A stretch of DNA of 64,000 nucleotides from Phycisphaerales bacterium (GTDB taxonomy: Bacteria > Planctomycetota > Phycisphaerae > Phycisphaerales > UBA1924), in the NCBI GenBank assembly GCA_029260435.1, contig JAJDDG010000142.1:1-64000 (forward strand), read 5' to 3'. The notes beneath the pieces were generated by a model, which saw only the letters and a list, made by a program, of their open reading frames with translations, made no database searches and had not been told where the DNA came from. A program made the position numbers and the translations under genes. Each line of letters starts with the position of its first letter. Position 1 is the stretch's first letter. Below are positions 8,238 to 17,000 of the stretch, in pieces.

Positions 8238-10019
8238 GTGGAGGTCCGTAACAAGGCGACGAGCATCCAGCTCTTCAACATCAAGACGCGCCAGATGCGA
8301 GCGTTCCATATGTCTTGGTTCGCCTTCTTTCTGTGCTTCTTTGCGTGGTTCGGTATCGCGCCGCTCATGGCGGTGGTCCGTGAAGAGTTGGATCTTACAA
8401 AGGTGCAGATCGGCAATACGATCATCGCATCTGTCGCCATCACGATCGTGGCACGCCTGGTTATCGGGTGGTTGTGCGACCGGATCGGCCCGCGCCTGAC
8501 TTACACGTTCTTGCTCATACTGGGCTCCCTCCCGGTGATGGGCATCGGGCTCGCGCAAGACTACACAACATTTCTCCTGTTTCGTCTCGGGATCGGGGTG
8601 ATCGGCGCTTCCTTCGTCATCACGCAATACCACACCTCTGTCATGTTCGCTCCCAACTGCGTTGGAACCGCCAACGCCACATCGGCCGGGTGGGGCAATC
8701 TCGGCGGCGGGGTGACCCAGATGATCATGCCGCTGATCTTCGCCGCGTTCCTCGCCTTCGGGTTGAGCGACGCGGCGAGCTGGCGCCTGGCGATGGTCGC
8801 CGCTGGCGCAGTCTGCTTCTGCACCGGCCTCGCCTACTTCTTCTTCACCACCGACCTGCCAGACGGGAATTTCAAGGAGCTGCGCGCCTCGGGCGAGATG
8901 CCGTCATCCGAGAAACGTGGCTCCTTCAAGTCCGCCGCGAAGGACCACAGAGTCTGGGCGCTGTTCCTGGTCTACGCCGCGTGCTTCGGTATCGAACTAA
9001 CGATCAACAACATCGCCGCGCTGTACTACATCGACTACTTCGGTCTCGGGATCCGGACCGCCGGACTCGTCGCGGGGCTGTTCGGGCTCATGAACATCTT
9101 TGCGCGCACACTGGGCGGCTATATCAGCGACCGGTTCGTGCGGCGAAGCGGGCTGCACGGGCGCGTTCGGTGGCTGTTCATCGCGCTGCTCATCGAGGGC
9201 GTGGCTCTGGTCTTCTTCTCGCAGATGCGGGTGATCGCGCTGGCGATCCCCGTGATGATCATCTTCTCCCTCTTCGTGCAGATGTCCGAAGGCGCAACCT
9301 ACTCGATTGTGCCCTTCATCAACAAGAAGGCCCTCGGCGCCGTCGCCGGCATCGTCGGCGCTGGCGGCAACATGGGCGCGGTCGCGGCGGGCTTCCTGAT
9401 CCGCTCCGAGCACATTACCTACCCCCAGGCTCTGCTGATCCTCGGTGGGCTCGTTTCGATCTGCGCGTTCGCAACATTTCTAGTGCGGTTCAAGCCCGCC
9501 GAGGAGGAGGCCGCCGCCAGAGAGTTCAACGAGGCGATGGCGAGGCGACGCGCCGAGATCGGCGACCGCAAGCCGGTGTTCGAGCTCATCCCCGGCATCC
9601 GCCACATCCACCCGATGGACGCGCTACGGATATACCTCGGTGTCGCACTGGTGATCAAGGGCATCTACTTCATCGTGAACATGTCCGAGCTGGAGCAGTC
9701 GCTCCCGCAAGGGCTTGGCGAGGGGCAGAACATGATCGCGTGGTCGGTCGTCTTTGCGCACTGCATCGCGGGCGCGGGGCTCGCACTTGGATTCGTGACG
9801 CGCGTCGCGGCCGGAGCCAATGCGATCATTCTTCTCGGCGCTGTCATCGTGCATCTCACCGGCGCGACCGGGGGGAGTCTGTTGGGATCCAATCTCAGTT
9901 TCCAGTTCACCCTGTTCGTGTTCTTCTCACTGATGCTGCTGGTGTGGCGCGGTTCAGGCCCGTTCTCGCTTGACCACCTGCTCCGGATCGACATCGAGGA
10001 AGAGCCTCAGATCTTCTAA
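8238..10019 (+). CDS. narK: NarK1-type nitrate transporter fused to a DoxX-like domain
   Basis: Residues about 20-425 form a major facilitator transporter of the NarK type, with the nitrate signature SAGWGNLGGG typical of the NarK1 branch (nitrate uptake, probably with protons) and a second glycine-rich repeat (GIVGAGGNMGAVAAGF) in the other half. Residues about 460-585 add four more membrane segments (LRIYLGVALVIKGIYF, then a glycine-rich GLALGFVTRVAAGANAIILL) that look like a DoxX/quinol-oxidase-type domain. The total of 593 residues is about 150 more than a plain NarK. It starts at a GTG 87 bases after the NarI fusion, with AAGGA upstream. The role of the DoxX part is unknown. Confidence 0.85.
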   Translation: MEVRNKATSIQLFNIKTRQMRAFHMSWFAFFLCFFAWFGIAPLMAVVREELDLTKVQIGNTIIASVAITIVARLVIGWLCDRIGPRLTYTFLLILGSLPVMGIGLAQDYTTFLLFRLGIGVIGASFVITQYHTSVMFAPNCVGTANATSAGWGNLGGGVTQMIMPLIFAAFLAFGLSDAASWRLAMVAAGAVCFCTGLAYFFFTTDLPDGNFKELRASGEMPSSEKRGSFKSAAKDHRVWALFLVYAACFGIELTINNIAALYYIDYFGLGIRTAGLVAGLFGLMNIFARTLGGYISDRFVRRSGLHGRVRWLFIALLIEGVALVFFSQMRVIALAIPVMIIFSLFVQMSEGATYSIVPFINKKALGAVAGIVGAGGNMGAVAAGFLIRSEHITYPQALLILGGLVSICAFATFLVRFKPAEEEAAAREFNEAMARRRAEIGDRKPVFELIPGIRHIHPMDALRIYLGVALVIKGIYFIVNMSELEQSLPQGLGEGQNMIAWSVVFAHCIAGAGLALGFVTRVAAGANAIILLGAVIVHLTGATGGSLLGSNLSFQFTLFVFFSLMLLVWRGSGPFSLDHLLRIDIEEEPQIF

Positions 10020-10055
10020 CCCTGTCGCGGAACCGCGAACAAGGAGCTCGGACGT

Positions 10056-11663
10056 ATGCCCATCAACATCGACAAATGGGATGTCGAAGACAACGAATTC
10101 TGGGAGAGCACCGGCAAGCGGGTGGCGCGCAGAAACCTGTGGATCTCTATCCCCAGCCTGCTGTGTGGATTCGCGGTCTGGCTCTACTGGGGCATCATCA
10201 CCGTCCAGATGCTCAACCTCGGGTTCTCCTTCGAGAAAGCGGAGTTATTCACGCTCATGTCGATCGCCGGATTGGCAGGCGCCACCCTGCGCATCCCCAG
10301 CACGTTCTTCATCCGTATCGCAGGCGGTCGCAACACCATCTTCTTTACAACCGCATTGCTCATGATCCCGGCGATCGGCACCGGCATCGCATTGCAGGAC
10401 CGATCTACGCCGCTGTGGGTCTTTCAGTTGCTCGCGCTGCTGAGCGGTTTCGGCGGGGGCAACTTCGCCTCCTCAATGTCCAACATCAGCTTCTTCTTCC
10501 CCAAACGTGTCCAGGGAGCCTCGCTCGGGCTCAACGCCGGGTTGGGCAACTTCGGCGTCACGACCATGCAGATCCTCGTCCCGCTGGTGATGACATTCGG
10601 CATCTTTGGGGGCGAGTCGATGACGCTTGTGAACTCGAGCGGCACGCTCATCGGAAAAATCGATGCGGGAACCGAGACCTACATCCACAACGCGGGCTGG
10701 GTGTGGCTGGTGTTCCTCATCCCGCTCGCGTTCGCCGGATGGTTCGGGATGAACAATCTCAAAACCGAGTCTGTATCACCGGATGTCGGCGGCCCGCTGG
10801 GGGCGTTCGCAAAAATATCGTTCCTGCTGCTCATCGGATTCGTGACCGCCACAATCGGGCTCTACATCTTGTTACCCCAACCGACCGGTCTGGCCCTGCT
10901 CAGCAAGTGGATCGTCCTGCCGCTCGTGATCGTCGGGACGGTCCTGCTCATGCGCTATCTGAGTTGGGGTGATCTCAAACAGAACCTCAAACGTCAGTAC
11001 CAGATCTTCAAGAACAAGCACACGTGGGCAATGACAGTCATCTACACGATGACGTTCGGATCGTTCATCGGATACTCCGCGGCCTTCCCGCTGTCGATCA
11101 AGGTGATCTTTGGCTTCCAGCATATCACCAACGCCGATGGCGTCCTCACGCACGATATCGTCAACCCAAACGGCCCCAGCGCGCTGATGTTCGCATGGAT
11201 GGGACCGTTCATCGGGGCTCTGATCCGCCCCGTCGGTGGCTGGATCTCAGACAAGGTCGGCGGGGCAAAGGTAACCCAGATTGTCTCCATCGTGATGATC
11301 GCTTCGGCGCTCGGCGTCGCCTACTTTATGAGCAAGGCGTACGTCTCCGAGACACCAGAACAGTTCTTCTGGCCCTTCTTCATCCTCTTCATCGTCCTCT
11401 TCACCGCTACCGGAGTCGGCAACGGCTCGACCTTCCGCACCATCGCCGTTGTATTCGACAAGGAACAGGCGGGCCCCGTCCTCGGCTGGACCTCTGCCGT
11501 CGCCGCATACGGTGCCTTTATCATCCCGAAGGTCTTCGGTGAACAGATCAATGCCGTCACCCCTGAGTACGCGTTGTACGGCTTCGCAATGTTCTACTTC
11601 GTCTGCCTCGTCCTCAACTGGTGGTTCTATCTCCGACCCAATGCGTATGTGAAGAACCCCTGA
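10056..11663 (+). CDS. narK2: NarK2-type nitrate/nitrite antiporter
   Basis: This is a 535-residue major facilitator transporter, expected to exchange nitrate for nitrite across the inner membrane. It carries both nitrate signature motifs: NAGLGNFGVT in the first half and GVGNGSTFRTIAVVF in the second. The N-terminus (DNEFWESTGKRVARRNLW) is typical of NarK2 proteins. It follows the NarK1-DoxX gene after 36 bases and precedes the COX3-like gene by 25 bases, so it is very likely co-transcribed. A NarK1 plus NarK2 pair is a known arrangement in nitrate respirers and would import nitrate and then swap it for nitrite. Confidence 0.92.
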   Translation: MPINIDKWDVEDNEFWESTGKRVARRNLWISIPSLLCGFAVWLYWGIITVQMLNLGFSFEKAELFTLMSIAGLAGATLRIPSTFFIRIAGGRNTIFFTTALLMIPAIGTGIALQDRSTPLWVFQLLALLSGFGGGNFASSMSNISFFFPKRVQGASLGLNAGLGNFGVTTMQILVPLVMTFGIFGGESMTLVNSSGTLIGKIDAGTETYIHNAGWVWLVFLIPLAFAGWFGMNNLKTESVSPDVGGPLGAFAKISFLLLIGFVTATIGLYILLPQPTGLALLSKWIVLPLVIVGTVLLMRYLSWGDLKQNLKRQYQIFKNKHTWAMTVIYTMTFGSFIGYSAAFPLSIKVIFGFQHITNADGVLTHDIVNPNGPSALMFAWMGPFIGALIRPVGGWISDKVGGAKVTQIVSIVMIASALGVAYFMSKAYVSETPEQFFWPFFILFIVLFTATGVGNGSTFRTIAVVFDKEQAGPVLGWTSAVAAYGAFIIPKVFGEQINAVTPEYALYGFAMFYFVCLVLNWWFYLRPNAYVKNP

Positions 11664-11688
11664 CCGAGCAGTACCCCCGGACCCTCTT

Positions 11689-12840
11689 ATGTACGAGCAA
11701 CACGAGATAATTCACGACACCAACCCCCGCAAGACCATTCGCATGGTGATGTATCTGTTTCCTGCGGCGGTTCTCCTGCTCTATGTCGTGATAGGGCTGG
11801 CCCAGTTTGCTGTTCGATTCGTCTCTCCGAGCCTCTTTGCCTGGGGGGGCGAGTTCCTGACCGCGCAGCACGGCTTGGCAAACACACTCACTCTGATCCT
11901 GAGTTGTGTCCCGATCGCCGTAGCGCGGCGCATCACACCCCAGACCAACCGATGGGCGATGATCACGGCCCTGAGTGCGACATTCCTTGGCGGTGTGGTG
12001 TTCCTCGCGGTCCAGTCGGTCGAGTACGAAAACACCTTCCGTCAGGGGCTCGGATGGCCCACACCGATCACCGGAGCACCAGCGACCGCGTCCGCCGATG
12101 GCGCGACGGGCGAACTGGGTTCGGGCAACGTCCGGGCAGGGCAGGATCGCTGGCAGGCGACATGCCAATCCTGCCACGGTTCCGCTGGCGAGGGCGTCGA
12201 GGGCCAGGGCAAGGATCTTCGTCAGAGCCAGTTCGTGCAGGGTCTGGATGATCCCAGCCTGCTCGCGTTCATAAAAGTTGGGCGCCCTGTTGCCGATCCG
12301 CTCAATACAACCGGAAAGCCCATGCCCCCCAAAGGCGGAAACCCACTGCTCAAAGACCCGCAGTTGATGGATATCGTCGCCTACGTCCGCAGCATCCAGA
12401 TCTCGAACACCATCGCACCTTCCGAGGATGCAGAGTCTGATGCCAATGCGGACGTGCCCCCCGCCGATGGTGATGAAGACCTAGGCGCACAGATCGAGAC
12501 AGGCCCGCCTGTGCAGGTCGAATCCGCCGACGAGTTCTGGATTCCCCGCTCGAGCGTGCCGCTGGCGGCTCTTGGGCCCACGGGGCTGAGCCCGCAGGCG
12601 CTTCAGTCCGCGCCCCGTCCCGCCCGCGCCAATCTCTTCTTCGCCTTCTTCTTCCTCATAACCGGATTGCACACTGTGCAAGTGCTCCTCGGGCTTGTGA
12701 TCCTCGCGTGGTTCATCTTCCACGCTGTGCAGATCCCGTATCAATCCTCCCGTGATCTCCCGGTGGACCTTGTGGCTCGCTACTGGTATTTCGCCGTCGC
12801 CATCTGGATCATTCTCTTTCCAATGTTTTACTTCATTTGA
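11689..12840 (+). CDS. COX3-like membrane protein with an inserted cytochrome c domain
   Basis: This 383-residue protein combines two folds. Residues 17-110 contain three membrane segments that read like the start of haem-copper oxidase subunit III, including the QSVEYENTFRQGL segment after the third helix. Residues about 120-245 are a cytochrome c domain with one haem motif, CQSCH (Cys159-His163). Residues 305-383 return to the COX3 pattern (FFFLITGLHTVQVLLGLVI, then YWYFAVAIWIILFP at the very end). COX3-like proteins of the NorE type occur with nitric oxide reductases, so a role in nitrogen-oxide respiration is plausible but inferred. No subunit I gene lies in the window. It is the last intact gene of the nar cluster. 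Confidence 0.8.
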   Translation: MYEQHEIIHDTNPRKTIRMVMYLFPAAVLLLYVVIGLAQFAVRFVSPSLFAWGGEFLTAQHGLANTLTLILSCVPIAVARRITPQTNRWAMITALSATFLGGVVFLAVQSVEYENTFRQGLGWPTPITGAPATASADGATGELGSGNVRAGQDRWQATCQSCHGSAGEGVEGQGKDLRQSQFVQGLDDPSLLAFIKVGRPVADPLNTTGKPMPPKGGNPLLKDPQLMDIVAYVRSIQISNTIAPSEDAESDANADVPPADGDEDLGAQIETGPPVQVESADEFWIPRSSVPLAALGPTGLSPQALQSAPRPARANLFFAFFFLITGLHTVQVLLGLVILAWFIFHAVQIPYQSSRDLPVDLVARYWYFAVAIWIILFPMFYFI

Positions 12841-12849
12841 GGAGTACTC

Positions 12850-13047
12850 TTGCCCTCACGCCCAGTCTTCTCAACCACTAACCTCCCCCGGAGCCGAGGG
12901 CATATGCGCCCACTCGACCTACTAAGTTTTTGGATCACCAACCTGCGCTTGTACCTGTTTTTTCGTCCATCCGTGGGGTGTGAGTTTTGGGAGTATTCAG
13001 TCTCTGTGGAGAGATCGGAAAGATGGAGAACTCGCGACTTGCTTTAG
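12850..13047 (+). pseudogene. Truncated reading frame behind the nar cluster
   Basis: A TTG start preceded by GGAG at 12841-12844 opens a 65-codon frame right after the COX3-like gene. The first 40 residues, with a hydrophobic stretch around LLSFWITNLRLYLFF, could be the beginning of a real membrane protein. The remainder looks random, and the DNA beyond 13,050 is AT-rich and without genes up to the repeat element at 13,132. I read it as the 5' end of a gene whose rest was lost at the junction. It could also be chance. Confidence 0.3.
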
Positions 13048-13131
13048 CACCAGATAACTCTGAGGCATTTGATGATAGCAGTAAAATTATTTTTTCGGTA
13101 GGCGAGGATATCCGCGTGTGCGGATGGACAT

Positions 13132-13308
13132 TAGAGCATCCTCACCCATTCTGTAGCATCTACTGATTTCTGCCCCTTCTCCCCTCCGGGGGAGAAGTCG
13201 AAGATCCGCCGTAGGCGGGGTGGTCGAGCGCAGCGAGATCGGATGAGGGGGTCTTCATCTTCTACAATGCCTTCACACTATCGCTACAAAGAAACGAAAA
13301 CCGCTCTA
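13132..13308 (+). mobile_element. MITE-like element, copy 1 (177 bp)
   Basis: This is one of three nearly identical non-coding elements in the window. The ends are inverted: both read TAGAGC, then 14 variable bases, then TGTAGC. The element is bounded by TA on both sides, which suggests TA target duplication as in IS630/Tc1-type transposition. A 9-bp hairpin (CTTCTCCCC pairing with GGGGAGAAG) lies inside, and the central part resembles common intergenic repeats of GC-rich bacteria. It has no open frame of its own. The right end abuts the serine recombinase remnant exactly, and the left flank is unrelated AT-rich DNA. Confidence 0.8.
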
Positions 13309-13641
13309 GATCAGCAGATCGCGAAACTGAGCGAGCATTTGTTGGCTTTGGATTATAAAACTGCGGAGTCGCTTGGCTTCTATCAGCAGGCCGATGATTT
13401 GGTCGCCGAACGCGCTGCAGTAGAGTCCGAGCTGTCTTCCAAATCAGCAGGGCCGTCGATGCCGAAATTGGGCGACCTCCGACGTCGTATTGGTGCTGAA
13501 TTCGATCTGCTCGGAGAGGTCATGTCGTCCGGAACACTCGAAGAGCGCCGCGAGCTTATCTCCTGCTATATCCATAAGATAAAAGCCGATCCAGACCAGC
13601 AAGTGGTCCACATCGGCTTGTATCCAACTCTACTGAGTTAA
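13309..13641 (+). pseudogene. C-terminal remnant of a large serine recombinase
   Basis: The frame DQQIAKLSEHLL to HIGLYPTLLS (about 110 residues) matches the C-terminal part of large serine recombinases: a coiled-coil-like segment followed by LEERRELISCYIHKIKADP, the usual end of the family. The catalytic resolvase domain, the recombinase domain and the zinc ribbon are missing. The open frame continues upstream into the MITE (an ATG at 13,243), but those residues come from the repeat. The fragment begins at the element's terminal TA and stops five bases before an initiator tRNA gene. It is probably inactive. Confidence 0.65.
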
Positions 13642-13645
13642 AGAA

Positions 13646-13719
<74 letters not shown>

Positions 13720-14091
13720 ATCAGGTCGAGCACTGTACGAATGTCATTCGCCCCCTGTCAAACCCCCAGAGAGTCAAAATAGGGTGGTTAGGAGAGTTGA
13801 GTCATTCTGCCTTTCTCGGGATCCGTCCGGAATCGGGCAGCGTATCATAGAAGAGACCTTTTCAAGTTAGTCTTTCCTCTTACCTCAGTTTCGTGAGCCT
13901 CTGGGAACCAAAAGCCTCTTCGACCCGTCTAACGTTTAACACTACGCCCACAACCCGTTGTTATCGGAGCAGATACGAGAATTTGAGCCTGATACTCATC
14001 AGAAATTTCCCGGCACACCACCATTTGCCGAGGTACATTACAGGAGCAGATCAAGGAGTCGGTCTGCGCCAGTCATAAGGAATCAGAAGCG
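13720..14091. other. Non-coding gap before the subtilase gene
   Basis: This stretch of 372 bases holds no convincing gene; the two short plus-strand frames in it lack family features. It should contain the promoter of the tRNA gene (reading left) and of the protease gene (reading right). An AAGGAA at 14,077-14,082 is a plausible ribosome binding site for the ATG at 14,092. I see no clear promoter hexamers. Confidence 0.5.
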
Positions 14092-17000
14092 ATGCAGCAG
14101 CGCACATTCGGGGTCGGAAATTTCGGGCAGCCTATCGCCGCACTCGTAGCTATCGGAACGCTCACCGCGAGCACCAACGCAGGCACCTACGTGCCCGGCA
14201 CATCCGAAGCAACAGTCGAAGCAATCGAAGCCCAACTGGAGCAGTTCCAGAACCCACGCGGGACGCTCCGATTTACACCCGGCAACCGCTGGCCCGGTAC
14301 CGCCGGCACGCCGAAGATATTCACATACAGCCTCGCACCCGATGGCACGCAGATCAACGGGGAATTCGTCGGCATAGTGAGCAATAGTACATTGTTCGCC
14401 AGGATGAACGCACTGTTCGCCGACGACACCGCGCAGTGGCAAGCCGCGATCAGTGACGCATTCTCACAGTGGGAAGATGTCAGCGGTCTGGAATTTATAT
14501 TCGTTTCCGATACCGGCAATACCGACGGGGCCGACGACGGGGCGATGTTCTCCACAGGGAATGCCGGCTCCGGCGTCCGCGGGGATATCCGAATCGGCAT
14601 GCAAACGTTCCCCGGCGGGGAGGGAGGACTCTGTGCGCAGGGCTTACGAACCGGCCCGGGCTCGGTTGTAAATGAATCTCAGAGGATTTCGCTCTTTGGC
14701 GCACCTACCGGTGGCACATTCACTTTAGATTGGTCAGGTGGTGGACCAACCGCAGCGATTGCATTTAATGCATCATCAGCAACCGTCCAGTCAAGCTTGG
14801 ATGGAGGAATCGCTGGAATTGCGCCGGGGGACATTAATGTTACCGGTAACGATGGTGGGCCTTGGACGATTCAATTTATTGGTAATTTGGGTGGACTAAA
14901 TGTGCTATCAGTTAGCGGCGATGGCGCGAGTTTGACGGGTGGTGTCGCTCCAAGTGTTGATGTACAGGTATTGCAGGAGGGTGGGTCATCAGGTGACTAC
15001 GGCGAAATCGTGCTCGATTCGTCAGAGGATTGGTCGCAGCTCTCGAGCGGCAGCCTCAGATTCCTGACGAACTGCATCGCACGCGAAATCGGTACCGCCG
15101 TCGGTCTCGGTCCCGCCTGTCCAATCACAAGTTCAAAGCTCATGGAGCCGGTCCTCCCTCCAACCACCGGATTCGTCGGGCCGCAGCTCGATGATGTTCG
15201 TGCCGCGCACCGTCTGTACGGCGACACCTCGTCGATCAATACCGGCGGCACGTTGGATGAAAATGGAACACGGGGAACCGCGTTCCCTTTCGATGAAACT
15301 CAACTACAGACTCAGGTGTTCCTGCAGCGGCTCTCGCTGGATACCAACTCCGAAAACGATTACTACGCATTCACCCTCCCCGAAGGCGGCGGCGAAGTCT
15401 CATTCACGGCGAGCCCGATATTGTTTCCCCCGTTCGACAACGGCAGCTACCTCGACGGCAACTTTGTTGGCGGTGTCTGCGACGCCGGGGTAGTCATCGA
15501 CACGTTCTCACTCCAGGATCTCCAGATCGAAATCCAGGATGCAGCCGGAATCCCCATCCCGCTCGCCTCTATCAATGACAACGGCTTGGGTGCCGCCGAA
15601 TCAATCGTGGGCTTTGATATCCCCGGTGCCGGAACCTACTTCCTGGTTGTTTCTCAAGCAGGTGGAGGCGACGCGGTCCAGATGTACTCCCTGTTAGCGG
15701 AAGTCCGCACGGGCCTCTCGCCGTCCAACCGCATCATCCATATGGACCAAATCCTCCCCGAAATCAACTTCCAGGCGCTCGCCGTGCGTGGCGATGTCGA
15801 TGCCACGGGTGACGGAATCGTGATCGGGAATATCGAGGGCGGCTTGCCGTGGCTCGACCACGCCGCATTCATAGGCGGGAATATGCAAAACGTCGTGTGG
15901 GGCGGCACCGATCCAGCATCAACCTTCGTCACGGATCACGCCACCGCCGTGGTCGGAACCGCCGTAGGCCAGCCCGATTCGGATCCCGGCGACGAGTTCA
16001 CCGGCATCGCGCCAAACGCAAACATCGTCTCTTCTACAATCGCCACCTCCTTCGATCAATTCAGCGGGTTCGCGGTGAGCAACAGAGCACTGCTGTTCTC
16101 ACTTTTCGCACTGACCGACGAAGATTACATGACAGGGGAACTCGGGCTGCCACGCGCCGCATCTGTCCTCAACCTCAGCTGGGGTGCGTCCGGCGGAGAC
16201 CTCACAGGCGAGAGCTTCCATTCCAGATTTATCGATGCGGTTGTTGCGAAAAGAGGCGTCCTCGCAGTGATCGCCGCAGGCAACCGCGGCACAATCGACG
16301 ACGGCAACTTCTGCGGCGATGGCGACCCCGAAGCAGTTGGCGGGCGATTCATCGGCTCCCGTACCGTCACCCCACCCGCAACCGCTTTCAACGCATTCTC
16401 CGTCGGCGCGGTCGGCACATACTGGAAAGGGACTGGCGGCGCAGGTGGACCCAATGACGGGAACGTCCTCGCCTCCGACAAAGTCGCGTACTTCTCATCT
16501 AGAGGCCCAATCGATTCGTTCGACATGACACCCGATGCGCTCGAAAATATCTTCAATACACGCCCCGGGATCCACATCGTGGCACAGGGCACAGGACTCG
16601 TGATCCCGAGCACGCAGGGTGACCCCAGAACCGAGGACGCATGTCCTTACTTGGGCGACTGGTTCAGATCACAGAGCATCGATCTCCCTTGGATTGATCC
16701 CGATGACATCAGCCCCATCGATCAGGCTCTCCTCCCAAACCCCGACCAGCAGTTCTTCTCCGTTGATCTCGCCGAACTGCCTACAGGACTGCCCGGCCCC
16801 CCGCCCGACCCGGGCGGCGTGCAGGGAACCAGCTTTGCCGCTCCACTTGTCGCAGGTGTTGCCGCACTCCTCCAGGATGCGGCCCTCAAAAAGGGCATGT
16901 CCATCAACTCACTCGTTCTTCGCTCCATCATGATGACCGGCGCTCGCAAAGCACCCGGCTGGTCAAACAACGGCCTGCCTTCATCAGTCCAGATGACACG

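Noticed and set aside
13243-13308. The first 22 codons of the recombinase frame (starting at an ATG in the MITE)
   Set aside because: They are repeat DNA; the same codons occur in the other MITE copies. The real remnant begins at the element's edge.
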